A DNA stretch of 64,000 bases from a virus, in IMG/VR virus record IMGVR_UViG_3300031787_000016, positions 83,779 through 147,778 of that record. One strand, written 5' to 3'. The notes under the pieces were generated by a model. The model was not told the origin of the DNA and did no database searches. It was given only the letters and a program-made list of their open reading frames with translations. Each line of letters begins with the position of its first letter. The first letter of the stretch is position 1. Positions 56,637 through 64,000 of this stretch are shown here, one piece after another. The translations under genes were made by a program, and so were the position numbers.

Positions 56637-57218
56637 ATGCCCAACAGTTTTTATCTTTCTGACCTAATTGGTGTTGCTGTTAACCCTGAGTTTGTTAATG
56701 CAGCCGTCAAAATCAACAAAGCTTTTCAGGAGCTAGATTTACCTAGCCCCAATCCTAACGAGAACTACAAATGCGTGGGTAAACGATACCAGACAGATAA
56801 AACTGCTGGTAAAGAGTTTGTTGAAAAGCTTTCCGCTAAAATCGCTGCTCGTAATGCTGAAGTAGAGAAGTTTCTTGAGCCTGTAACTATCTTCCACAAC
56901 GATGTCTTACTGACTGCTAGAAAAGCAGGGGATTACATTGAAAACCAGTATGACAATCAATTCTATGTCTCTCTAGGCATCTTCGACCTCGATAAAACTT
57001 CAGCGACTGCTACACTCACCAAAGACAACAAGCTTGAATTTACTTGGACTGAACGTGCAGGTAAAGGGAAATTCTCTAGCAAGATTCCCAGCTATCTAAT
57101 TGCCACTTCAGCACCTGTGTTGAGCTACGAGGGTGGTGTACTTGATATCCGAGTTCCAGTGGAGTCACGAAGCAAGAATGAAGCGGTATTTGTTGGTCGG
57201 CTTGAATCGAAGTCGTAA
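56637..57218 (+). CDS. Hypothetical protein, 193 aa
   Basis: NSFYLSDLIGVAVNPEFVNAAVKINKAFQELDLP, a helical middle and beta strands (VLSYEGGVLDIRVPVESRS) at the C-terminus. Followed by an intrinsic terminator. Not recognised. Confidence 0.65.
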   Translation: MPNSFYLSDLIGVAVNPEFVNAAVKINKAFQELDLPSPNPNENYKCVGKRYQTDKTAGKEFVEKLSAKIAARNAEVEKFLEPVTIFHNDVLLTARKAGDYIENQYDNQFYVSLGIFDLDKTSATATLTKDNKLEFTWTERAGKGKFSSKIPSYLIATSAPVLSYEGGVLDIRVPVESRSKNEAVFVGRLESKS

Positions 57219-57279
57219 AGAATTGCGCGAACTGATTCTCCCTATCTTTATTGAAAGGCTGAAGCAATGAACTTAATGA

Positions 57280-57302
57280 GGGGCGATGCGTTGCCCCTTT
57301 TT
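57280..57302 (+). terminator. Intrinsic terminator
   Basis: GGGGC-GATGCGTT-GCCCC, then TTTTTC. Ends the operon of 55.6-57.2 kb. Confidence 0.85.
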
Positions 57303-57321
57303 CATATCTAGAGGTATAGCC

Positions 57322-57441
57322 ATGTTTGATTTCGACCAACTCTACAAACTAATGTTGGAGTATCTTTTCGTTATAGTGTTGACAACGTTGGCACTTCAGA
57401 TTACACTTTTATTTGTTCGCACTTTAATTGAGCTTCAATAA
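57322..57441 (+). CDS. Tiny membrane protein, 39 aa
   Basis: FDQLYKLMLEYLFVIVLTTLALQITLLFVRTL is one long membrane helix starting after an amphipathic N-terminus. AGAGGTATAGCC precedes the ATG. Unknown. Confidence 0.52.
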   Translation: MFDFDQLYKLMLEYLFVIVLTTLALQITLLFVRTLIELQ

Positions 57442-57442
57442 T

Positions 57443-58117
57443 ATGTCAGACCCTCGCCGCTACAGCATTTCAATTCTCGAAGACTACTCTGAGAAGCCCT
57501 TACAAGAGATTGCACTTGCTGTTACGAAAAAGATTGAAAAGGAAATTTCCGCAGACGACTTCACTCTTGAAGATATTGAAGATTTAGAGTTAGGGACAAA
57601 CTTTTTAACTACTGAAGAGCCTTACACTTGGCGAAACGTGGTTGAAGACCTTGCTCCAGCATTCACTGCTTTTCCTGACACTTGTTTCTGTTTATCTGTC
57701 AGTGATGGTGAATATGGCGGTCAATATCGCACATTGTTCTTTAATGGTAAAGCAGTGACACAGTACCCCGAAATTCGTTACGAAGAGTTTCACCCCAATG
57801 ACTTTGAGTACCAAGCTTCAGAAAAAACCGCCCTAGAAAAAATTGCGATTGCAGTTGAGAAAATAGAAAATGCAGCATCGAAACACCTCAATAAAATGAG
57901 AGAATCTCTTGGTGAGTCTATGTTCGGCTACGCCTCAGATGTAGAAAAAGAAGTTGCCGATGATGTCAGTCCTGACTCACCTCCGAAACAAGGGAATTTT
58001 GCTGAAACTACCAGAAAAATCACTAACCCTCAAATCAACACAGATAATTTGAAGAAAGTTGTAGCTGAAATGGATGAACGTATAGAAAGAGTTTTCGGGA
58101 GTCGCCAAGATGCTTGA
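57443..58117 (+). CDS. Hypothetical protein, 224 aa
   Basis: ATG at 57443, one nt after the previous stop. Acidic, with a beta domain (FCLSVSDGEYGGQYRTLFFNGKAVTQYPE) between helices and a helical C-terminus (LKKVVAEMDERIERVFG). Overlaps the next gene by 8 nt. Not recognised. Confidence 0.65.
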   Translation: MSDPRRYSISILEDYSEKPLQEIALAVTKKIEKEISADDFTLEDIEDLELGTNFLTTEEPYTWRNVVEDLAPAFTAFPDTCFCLSVSDGEYGGQYRTLFFNGKAVTQYPEIRYEEFHPNDFEYQASEKTALEKIAIAVEKIENAASKHLNKMRESLGESMFGYASDVEKEVADDVSPDSPPKQGNFAETTRKITNPQINTDNLKKVVAEMDERIERVFGSRQDA

Positions 58118-58391
58118 CAAAGACTTCAACACAAAATATGCACAATATTTAGAGCAAGGGCATTATGGATTAGATATAAACGAGGCTTCTGTCGCAGAAT
58201 TTCTCGATGATTTGTTTGAAAGCCATCTAACTAAACTTGAAGGGTTTCAGTACAGCCAGATTAAAATCAAATACGACAATGCTAGATTCTACTTTAAACT
58301 AGCTGATAATGCTTCTTACGACATGAAGGAAGCTATACAATTCCTTGTTGAAAGCAATATAGATTCATTATTGGAGATTAAAGATGCTTAA
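58110..58391 (+). CDS. Hypothetical protein, 93 aa
   Basis: Acidic helix-rich (EASVAEFLDDLFESHLTKLEGF; SYDMKEAIQFLVESNIDSL). Overlaps the macro domain gene by 8 nt, so they are co-translated; possible partner protein. Confidence 0.6.
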   Translation: MLDKDFNTKYAQYLEQGHYGLDINEASVAEFLDDLFESHLTKLEGFQYSQIKIKYDNARFYFKLADNASYDMKEAIQFLVESNIDSLLEIKDA

Positions 58392-58860
58392 ATCAATGCC
58401 AAAAGGCTCTGACATTCTCGATGTTGACCTGACTAAGCCTGAGAACTCCATCTTCATTCCTGTGAACACGGTCGGAGTCATGGGTAAGGGCTTAGCGCTC
58501 GACTTCAAAAACAAGTACCCAAATTTAGTTTGGCAATATAAGAATCTCTGCGAAAAACATTATCTTCGAGTAGGTTTTCCTGAATTTATATCTTTTGATG
58601 ACTCTTGTTTAAGTATCGTACTTTTCCCAACTAAAAAGCACTGGAAAGACCCTTCTCATTTACACTGGATTAAGTCAGGATTATTAGAACTAGCTGCAAG
58701 TCCTAATTTAGATTACCTAGAGTGGAGAAGACAAACTCACAACATTCACATACCTAAGCTTGGCTGCGGTCTGGGTGGTCTTGATTGGGAAGATGTGCGA
58801 CCTTTGATTGAACAGTTTGCTGATTGTATGCCCGACCACCAAATCTACCTCTACGAGTAG
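58384..58860 (+). CDS. Macro domain protein (ADP-ribose/Appr-1-phosphate binding)
   Basis: 158 aa. PVNTVGVMGKGLALDFKNKYPNL and IPKLGCGLGGLDWEDVRPLI are the macro domain ADP-ribose pocket motifs (NxxGxMGxGLA, GxGxGGLxW). Family members hydrolyse ADP-ribose 1-phosphate, O-acetyl-ADP-ribose or protein/DNA ADP-ribose. Three genes before the RNA ligase, and 4 kb from two possible NADAR-like genes, it fits ADP-ribose turnover, either against host defence or in RNA splicing by-product removal. Confidence 0.85.
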   Translation: MLKSMPKGSDILDVDLTKPENSIFIPVNTVGVMGKGLALDFKNKYPNLVWQYKNLCEKHYLRVGFPEFISFDDSCLSIVLFPTKKHWKDPSHLHWIKSGLLELAASPNLDYLEWRRQTHNIHIPKLGCGLGGLDWEDVRPLIEQFADCMPDHQIYLYE

Positions 58861-58915
58861 ACGCTTTAATACTTCCTTTCTGCCATACTTTCATTAGTTA
58901 TTCAGGAGCAACAAA

Positions 58916-59194
58916 ATGTCACGGACTCGCAAACACAGAGATTTATTCTTTCTTCGTTTTCTGCATCGACTCATCAAGTCTCTTGGCAGTCCCTTCACGC
59001 ACCCACGCGCAGCTAGATGGAATAAAGTACGGCGCAGGGTCAGCAGAAATTATGGAGGCTCTAACTGGGGCGACAAACAGGGAGTAGATAGTAGATATAA
59101 TGACCTACCCTACAAACGAGCAGCTAAGCGGAGTGACCGTCGAGAGGCATTGCAGCAAGCACATCAACAACTTGAGGAATACATGGATGATTAA
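58916..59194 (+). CDS. Small Arg-rich protein, 92 aa
   Basis: CAGGAGC before the ATG. Strongly basic N-terminal half (MSRTRKHRDLFFLRFLHRLIKS; ARWNKVRRRVSRNYGG), acidic C-terminal helix (EALQQAHQQLEEYMDD). Likely nucleic-acid binding. ATG of the next gene overlaps its stop. Confidence 0.58.
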   Translation: MSRTRKHRDLFFLRFLHRLIKSLGSPFTHPRAARWNKVRRRVSRNYGGSNWGDKQGVDSRYNDLPYKRAAKRSDRREALQQAHQQLEEYMDD

Positions 59195-59429
59195 ATTACC
59201 ACCACGATTCAAGATTTTCCACAATGTCTCTGAAGATTATTACTTCATTAAAGAACGATTCTGTTTCTTTTGGTACAGGACAGAAAGGGATATTATTGCT
59301 TACGATGGTTCTACAGTAATAACTCATTACGAAAGCGTTGAAGCTGCCGAAACTGCAATCAATCAATGGCTCCGTAACGAAAAACAATCCAAAATTCCCG
59401 ACACAATCAACCTAGTGAAAGAACTATGA
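59187..59429 (+). CDS. Hypothetical protein, 80 aa
   Basis: IKLPPRFKIFHNVSEDYYFIKERFCFFWYRTERDIIAYDGS is beta-rich and aromatic, then a C-terminal helix. Overlaps the RNA ligase by 4 nt (ATGA), so it is translated with it and could be an accessory. Not recognised. Confidence 0.6.
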   Translation: MIKLPPRFKIFHNVSEDYYFIKERFCFFWYRTERDIIAYDGSTVITHYESVEAAETAINQWLRNEKQSKIPDTINLVKEL

Positions 59430-60562
59430 CCAACACCATTGCCCCTGTCGAAATCGTAACAATCTCCCGCATCATCCCTATCTACAAAAATGGCGAAGAA
59501 GCGTCGTCCATTCAAGTTGTCAACCTCAACTTCAGTAATGGAGACGAGTGCGGCTATAATGTCGTCTCGCAAAAGGGCATCTACCAAGTAGGTTCCAAGG
59601 CAGTCTACATTCAGCCCGACTACTGTTTGCCCGACTCACCTCTGTTTGCAAGTTTCACAGCCCCTAACGGCGACCCTAACAAATCTCGACTTGGCAAAAA
59701 CAATCGCATTCGAGCGCTCAAGTTCAATTTCAGTTTCGAGAACAGTTCTGACCCAATTTACTCTGTCGGTATCTTACTCAACACAAATGAGCTTCCAAGC
59801 GAATTGTTGGCGGCTGAAGACCTTGCAGCAGCATTGGGCATTACTAAGTATGAAGAGCCAGAGAAAGGCGCTACAGGACTAACTAGAGGCACACTACCTT
59901 CTTTTCTGTACTCCACAGATGAAGAAAACTGCGCTAACCTCAAATCTCACATTAATCGGGTTCTTGCGAGTGGGGCAGAAGTTGCATACACTATCAAAGT
60001 TGATGGAAGCTCTTTTACCGAGTATTTCAAGAAGGATGTCGAAGGTAACTGGTACACTGGTATCTGTTCTCGTTCACTGGAAAAGAAAATCACTGACGAC
60101 ACTGCTGATAGTTGGGTCAAGTTGGCTAAGTCTTCTGGTCTGTACGAACGTGGTATGGAATACTGCAAAAAGCACAACGTCGAACTCGCTTTTCGTGGTG
60201 AAATCTATGGTCAGGGTTTGAAAGGAAGTGGTAACAAGCTGAATCCTCATGCTCAGTTGAAGCAAGGACTAATTCTTTTCGGTGTTGATGATTTGGCGAG
60301 CGGTTTTGCAACTCGAATCCATTATGGACAACCTCACAATCTCGAAATTATTTGTCATGAGCTAAAACTCCAATACACTCCAGCAAGACTTTTCTTTCAA
60401 TTACATCCTAGAAATTACGATGAACTTATTTCATTTGCTTCTGATGTTTTTAAAAGAGAGAAAGAGGCTGGTCGAGTCATTGAAGGTATTGTAGTTCGTA
60501 CACTTTACTCAAACGATTTGTCGGTCAAGGTCATGAACCCAGAATATGACAGCAAAAAGTAA
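59426..60562 (+). CDS. RNA ligase, Rnl5/DraRnl-like
   Basis: 378 aa. Nucleotidyltransferase motifs: I TIKVDGSSF (Lys191 that carries AMP), Ia SRSL, III/IIIa AFRGEIYGQG (Glu259), IV EGIVVRT (Glu353), V SVKVMNPEY (Lys368). About 180 residues precede motif I and include an OB-like domain (GDECGYNVVSQKGIYQVGSKAVYIQ), the arrangement of Deinococcus Rnl (Rnl5). Such enzymes seal nicks with 3-OH and 5-phosphate ends. Candidate ligase for the two permuted tRNAs; also plausible for repairing host-cleaved tRNA. Confidence 0.88.
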   Translation: MTNTIAPVEIVTISRIIPIYKNGEEASSIQVVNLNFSNGDECGYNVVSQKGIYQVGSKAVYIQPDYCLPDSPLFASFTAPNGDPNKSRLGKNNRIRALKFNFSFENSSDPIYSVGILLNTNELPSELLAAEDLAAALGITKYEEPEKGATGLTRGTLPSFLYSTDEENCANLKSHINRVLASGAEVAYTIKVDGSSFTEYFKKDVEGNWYTGICSRSLEKKITDDTADSWVKLAKSSGLYERGMEYCKKHNVELAFRGEIYGQGLKGSGNKLNPHAQLKQGLILFGVDDLASGFATRIHYGQPHNLEIICHELKLQYTPARLFFQLHPRNYDELISFASDVFKREKEAGRVIEGIVVRTLYSNDLSVKVMNPEYDSKK

Positions 60563-60675
60563 CTAGTAGCTCGTAACTGATTTCACATAGATGAGATTGT
60601 TGATACAGGTAAACTCAATAATTGCAAAGTTACTTGAAAAAGCGAAGAAAAAAAAAAAAAATTATAATAGTGATT

Positions 60676-61572
60676 ATGGAAAAGAACACATCAGGAATTT
60701 ATTTTATTACTAATACTGCTAATAATAAGTATTATGTTGGCAGCTCAGTTTGTATAAGGACTAGGTGGAACTCTCATAAATTACATTTAAGAAAGGGTAT
60801 ACATGATAACAAATATTTACAAAAAGCTTGGAATAAATACGGAGAAAAGGTTTTTGATTTTACTGTTGTTGAAGAATCTACTAGAGAAAAGCTACTAGAT
60901 TTGGAACAAACTTATCTGGACAGTATTGAGAATTGGGATTTTTGCTACAATATTTGCAAAAGTGTTTTTAGACCTTCAGAAAGAGAGTCATACTACATAA
61001 ACTGCCACATAGATAAAAGAAATGATAAATGGAGGTTAAGACTTAAGTTTAAAGGTATAACCGCAAGAGTAGGCTCATTTTGTACAAAAGAAGAAGCACT
61101 GAAAGAAAAAGAGAATTTAATTTCTAAATTTAGCACATTTTCCGAGGGAGATAGTTATAAATATTTATCGGAGATAAAAGAAAAAAATAAAAATATCCAG
61201 ACAAATAAAGGAATTAAATTACTTGATGATGGTAGATGGCAAGTAAGAATATACCTTAATAAAAATACAATTTGCTGTGGAACATATTCCACAAGAGAAG
61301 AAGCTTTGGCTATACAGTTAGAGGCAGAAAAAGTGTACAAGTTTGGGGAGGGAAGTATTAAAGAACTAGAAACACTAATAAGAAATAAAAAACTAAATGC
61401 AAGAGATAATTCTGGTAAAGGTGTATATGATATCGGGAATGGAAAGTTTAGAGCGAGAATTGTCGTTAATAAAAAGCATTACAACTCACCCACATTCTTT
61501 AGTAGGGCAGATGCTTTGGCATGGAGACTTGATATGGAAAATAAATTAAGTATTAAATGGAAAATAAATTAG
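60676..61572 (+). CDS. GIY-YIG homing endonuclease with AP2-like repeats, B
   Basis: 298 aa from 60676. SGIYFITNTANNKYYVGSSVCIRTRW (GIY-YIG), LDLEQTYLDSIENW (catalytic Glu), then three AP2-like units (WRLRLKFKGITARVGSFCTKEEAL; WQVRIYLNKNTICCGTYSTREEAL; FRARIVVNKKHYNSPTFFSRADAL). Same design as the copy at 34517 plus one more repeat. Much more AT-rich than the ligase upstream, preceded by a run of A; a recent insertion after the ligase gene. Confidence 0.9.
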   Translation: MEKNTSGIYFITNTANNKYYVGSSVCIRTRWNSHKLHLRKGIHDNKYLQKAWNKYGEKVFDFTVVEESTREKLLDLEQTYLDSIENWDFCYNICKSVFRPSERESYYINCHIDKRNDKWRLRLKFKGITARVGSFCTKEEALKEKENLISKFSTFSEGDSYKYLSEIKEKNKNIQTNKGIKLLDDGRWQVRIYLNKNTICCGTYSTREEALAIQLEAEKVYKFGEGSIKELETLIRNKKLNARDNSGKGVYDIGNGKFRARIVVNKKHYNSPTFFSRADALAWRLDMENKLSIKWKIN

Positions 61573-61575
61573 GCG

Positions 61576-62085
61576 TTAATAGGAATTATATTCTGTAACA
61601 TATATCAAACTATTTATACATATAAAATTTACAATCAAGAAATTACTAGTAAAAGCAGGACTAGAAAGACTCCCAAATCTAAAGCGCGAGTCAAATCCCG
61701 TAATAGTCCAAGCCCCACTATTCCTATCTAACAACAAGCTACCAGCACCATTTCTCAGCACCGTCTGTAGATTAATGGTGCTGTTTTGTGTAAAGACCAC
61801 TCGAACCTGCTCGACACTCGTAAAATCAGCTACAGTCGTGGACGTAGTGGTTGTGACGCTCGTAATCGTGTCTAGTTTGTTTGCAGTATTGTTCGACCTA
61901 AACCATCGCCCAGCACCAGCCGTAGGCGCGAATATCTGCCCTGCGACAGTTGCATCTGAAGCTGTGGCATCGTATATTAGCCAAGACTTCAATTCAATGC
62001 AGACAACCGCAAATCCTTGGGGAATTGAGCTGACATCTAGATTGAGGACTTCAGTAAGCGTACTGAATGTAATTGGATGAGCCAT
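61576..62085 (-). CDS. Probable virion/tail accessory protein, 169 aa
   Basis: Minus strand, next to the LamG-like tail gene. Beta-rich with Thr/Ser runs (NKLDTITSVTTTTSTTVADF; NSTINLQTVLRNGAGSLLLD), typical of short fibre or decoration proteins. Repeats of small hydrophobic strands end in FNLYVTEYNSY-like aromatic sequence. Starts MAHPITFSTLTEVL; no tag. Confidence 0.62.
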   Translation of the reverse strand: MAHPITFSTLTEVLNLDVSSIPQGFAVVCIELKSWLIYDATASDATVAGQIFAPTAGAGRWFRSNNTANKLDTITSVTTTTSTTVADFTSVEQVRVVFTQNSTINLQTVLRNGAGSLLLDRNSGAWTITGFDSRFRFGSLSSPAFTSNFLIVNFICINSLIYVTEYNSY

Positions 62086-62102
62086 TTATTTATTTTAACA
62101 TC

Positions 62103-62624
62103 ATGGAAAAAATTGACTTAGACTGGTATCAATCTCAAATAGCTTTGCTAGATGAAGCTGTAGAGAACGCAAGGCTACAGAAACAACTAGTCACATCCTT
62201 ATATGTCACTAAGATGGAGGCTGAAGGTTGGGTATACATCAACACGGAAAGGTGGGACTATGACGCTGTATCAGGACTCTCCCCTAGATTAATTAGTCCT
62301 GAATTGGCATCTAAGATGGGGATTTATAAATTTGCCCCACTACAAGAATCTGAAGAAATTAGAAATTTCAGAAAACTAGCGAAAGTGGCAAAAGATTCTG
62401 GAGAAAAACCACCCACACCTAGCCAATCAATTTATGCAGAACTAACAGCGAAGTCTGACCATGAAATGTCGTGGAAAAGGAATGCAGAAGACAACTACTA
62501 TGCGTGGTACAGAGAATCCCCCGAAATGCGAGGTCTTTATACTAAAGTGCTTGAAACTGAAGCGTGGCTTAAAAATAACGAAATATGTCTAGACTCACTA
62601 GTAGACGATTCTTACGAACCATAA
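62103..62624 (+). CDS. Hypothetical protein, 173 aa
   Basis: ATG at 62103 chosen over an upstream in-frame start that overlaps the minus-strand gene. Helical, charged (DLDWYQSQIALLDEAVENARLQKQL; RNFRKLAKVAKDSGEKPPTPSQ). Converges with the LamG-like gene by 13 nt. Not recognised. Confidence 0.58.
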   Translation: MEKIDLDWYQSQIALLDEAVENARLQKQLVTSLYVTKMEAEGWVYINTERWDYDAVSGLSPRLISPELASKMGIYKFAPLQESEEIRNFRKLAKVAKDSGEKPPTPSQSIYAELTAKSDHEMSWKRNAEDNYYAWYRESPEMRGLYTKVLETEAWLKNNEICLDSLVDDSYEP

Positions 62625-64000
62625 AAAACATCAGGAATATAGTCACCAGTGTATCGCGCAGATTTGGTGACTCGTAACTGTGCAATCTCAATCCAACTCC
62701 TACTGCGGAACAATGAAGTATTGAGACTTGCTATCGCACTATCTTGAGTGAAAGTACGTTTGATGCTGAACTCCGAGCTTGACGAGCTTGCATTCATCAC
62801 TTCGCTTGTTGTATTGGTAGATTCAAGAACTCCATTCAAGAATAGCGAACAAGTTGTACCAGATTTTACAAAAGACACATCAACTACTGTACTATCTGGA
62901 ATATCAGTCACACCATCCAAAGTGAAGCTGCCAAAGACGATTCTGAGCTTGAGGTCATAGATGCCCCACGTAAAACCACCTTCAACATCGATAATAGCTC
63001 CGCGAGTGTTGCCAATAGGATTGAATATCTTGGCTTCAAGCGTCACATTGCCAGTTATCTCCAAGTTACTGTTTGTATAGCCGATATGCGAGTACTTATT
63101 GAGCCTCCCTGACGAAATGAGTGGTTGAACCGTAACATTCGACGTAAAACTTCTTGTGAGGCTGTACTGGGCAAAATCGAGGTGATTGACGTTATATTTG
63201 AGCAGCAAGACTGTTGTTGAAGTTAACGTATCTTTTGGTGGAACATCATTGGCAGAAAAAGGAATGCTAGCTGCTGTATTGATAGTGAGCTGGCGCAGAT
63301 ATCCTTGCCAACTTTGTGAAGTCCATGAGGGTGTTCCAGTAGCAGTCTTCAAAGTGCCGATACATAATGGCTCGGTTGAGTTGTTGTTGAAATTGTTAGC
63401 TGCTTTGAGGTGAGCGCTCAGTATACCATCTATAAATATTTTGTAGACTCGCCCAATTCGATTAATGATGACGCTATGCTCCTTGATATCGTCTGGTAAG
63501 GCACAAGAAAGTACGTTACTACCAAAGACAGCAAACAAGGTGCTATCAGCCGCTACACCCACATAAAAGCCTATGCTACTCGCTTTGTGGCTGCCTAGAA
63601 TACAACCGTACTCGCCTACGCTCGTCTTGGCAGAAAAGAAGGAGATGGTGAAATCAGTTTCGTCAAAATCTAGTGCGCTGGTCTTAGTTGCTTCGAGCCG
63701 CCCAGTGGAGCCAAGTAAGAGGCGCGACTTGCTGATACTCGGAGTTCCTACAGTGGCACTTACGCTTGATATGCCGCTTCCTGTATACGTCGTGACCGAA
63801 GATGCGAACGCCAGATATAAAATTTCAGATGCAGGAGCTACCCAATTTATTTTTTCTGCCGCACCGACTGCGCCAGCAGGAGTGATGTTGTCGGAGTAGT
63901 TGATATTTGCGTAAAGTTTGTTAATGTATTGTAGTTCAAGTACTTGCTTGCCGAAATATGCTGTGAGAAGTGTTGCTTGGCTGTATTGCTTAGGTAGCGC
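62612..64000 (-). CDS. LamG/concanavalin-like tail or receptor-binding protein, N-terminus off window
   Basis: 463 codons to the right edge, no start in the window (a GTG at 63562 is internal). Two laminin-G/ConA-like domains: DFTISFFSAKTSVGEYGCILG then RIGRVYKIFIDGILSAHLKAANN; and NVTLEAKIFNPIGNTRGAI then VSFVKSGTTCSLFLNGVLEST, each a glycan-binding jelly roll. Ends YTGDYIPDVFYGS, like other phage LamG proteins. Probable host-recognition protein in the virion. Confidence 0.82.
   Translation of the reverse strand, partial: ALPKQYSQATLLTAYFGKQVLELQYINKLYANINYSDNITPAGAVGAAEKINWVAPASEILYLAFASSVTTYTGSGISSVSATVGTPSISKSRLLLGSTGRLEATKTSALDFDETDFTISFFSAKTSVGEYGCILGSHKASSIGFYVGVAADSTLFAVFGSNVLSCALPDDIKEHSVIINRIGRVYKIFIDGILSAHLKAANNFNNNSTEPLCIGTLKTATGTPSWTSQSWQGYLRQLTINTAASIPFSANDVPPKDTLTSTTVLLLKYNVNHLDFAQYSLTRSFTSNVTVQPLISSGRLNKYSHIGYTNSNLEITGNVTLEAKIFNPIGNTRGAIIDVEGGFTWGIYDLKLRIVFGSFTLDGVTDIPDSTVVDVSFVKSGTTCSLFLNGVLESTNTTSEVMNASSSSSEFSIKRTFTQDSAIASLNTSLFRSRSWIEIAQLRVTKSARYTGDYIPDVFYGS

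Larger units (their letters stand above)
346..63638. repeat. Dispersed octamer CTTTTCTG, about 36 copies on both strands
   Basis: Exact CTTTTCTG or CAGAAAAG occurs at (start positions) 346, 2093, 4520, 15006, 17314, 18031, 18811, 21106, 22474, 23088, 24861, 26043, 26136, 26824, 29590, 29973, 31042, 31779, 31961, 32428, 33583, 36118, 36900, 37316, 40922, 42401, 44266, 49034, 50587, 51754, 52830, 53774, 54133, 55993, 59901 and 63631. About 25 are the full TTCTTTTCTG. It falls in coding and leader DNA, in all frames and both orientations, with an empty stretch 4.5-15 kb. Two or three would be expected by chance. Unknown function; a dispersed recognition or recombination site is the natural idea. 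Confidence 0.85.

Noticed and set aside
1-64000. CRISPR arrays, integrase or prophage attachment sites
   Set aside because: No regularly spaced direct repeats with spacers and no integrase or excisionase gene were found; the iteron cluster at 7.7 kb is irregular.

Overview
The window looks like part of the genome of a large lytic tailed phage that infects a cyanobacterium. Genes are small and tightly packed with many ATGA-type overlaps. The gene content is classic phage: terminase, a T7-like family A DNA polymerase, primase, RepA-like helicase, ERF annealing protein, SSB, Cas4/RecB-like exonuclease, thymidylate synthase, dUTPase, dNMP kinase and class I ribonucleotide reductase. No integrase or lysogeny module is visible. 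The host guess rests on a phage-encoded tmRNA whose tag reads VNNIVSFSRKATPVAA, very like cyanobacterial tags, and whose gene is circularly permuted as in the marine Synechococcus/Prochlorococcus/Cyanobium lineage.

Layout. 1-7.6 kb: mostly minus strand. It holds the terminase large subunit with an intein in its P-loop, followed by a cluster of effector-like genes (kinase-like, JAMM-like, two PD-(D/E)XK paralogues). Several of these carry the peptide MQHFA[NDH]F. A convergent plus-strand pair includes a putative terminase small subunit. 7.6-9.7 kb: a divergent regulatory region with four TTGCTAATCGAATAA-like repeats, a perfect 18-bp palindrome and two tiny ORFs. 9.7-32 kb: a long plus-strand run of small accessory genes, mostly unrecognised, with a DUF932 protein, a GNAT acetyltransferase, a metallophosphoesterase, a DUF4326 protein and a PD-(D/E)XK-like protein. 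A candidate structured RNA lies near 30.4 kb. 32.8-35.5 kb: an RNA block with two tandem, apparently circularly permuted tRNA genes and the permuted tmRNA, next to a GIY-YIG homing endonuclease. 35.5-47.2 kb: replication and recombination genes. 47.2-62.6 kb: nucleotide metabolism plus RNA and ADP-ribose enzymes (CCA-enzyme-like nucleotidyltransferase, macro domain, two possible NADAR-like paralogues, Rnl5-like RNA ligase) and more homing endonucleases. 61.6-64 kb: minus-strand virion or receptor-binding genes, one with LamG-like domains, running off the window.

How the parts may work together. The encoded RNA ligase, the CCA-adding-like nucleotidyltransferase and the absence of any encoded CCA in all three permuted RNAs suggest a phage RNA-maturation module. 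The first permuted tRNA could have anticodon CUA, an amber suppressor. The minus-strand genes sharing MQHFA[NDH]F may be virion-delivered effectors carrying a common packaging tag. Genome-wide, the octamer CTTTTCTG is repeated about 36 times on both strands, and the sequence GATAGATAC recurs in leaders. These functional links are inferences from sequence; the pairings, repeats and reading frames are directly visible.
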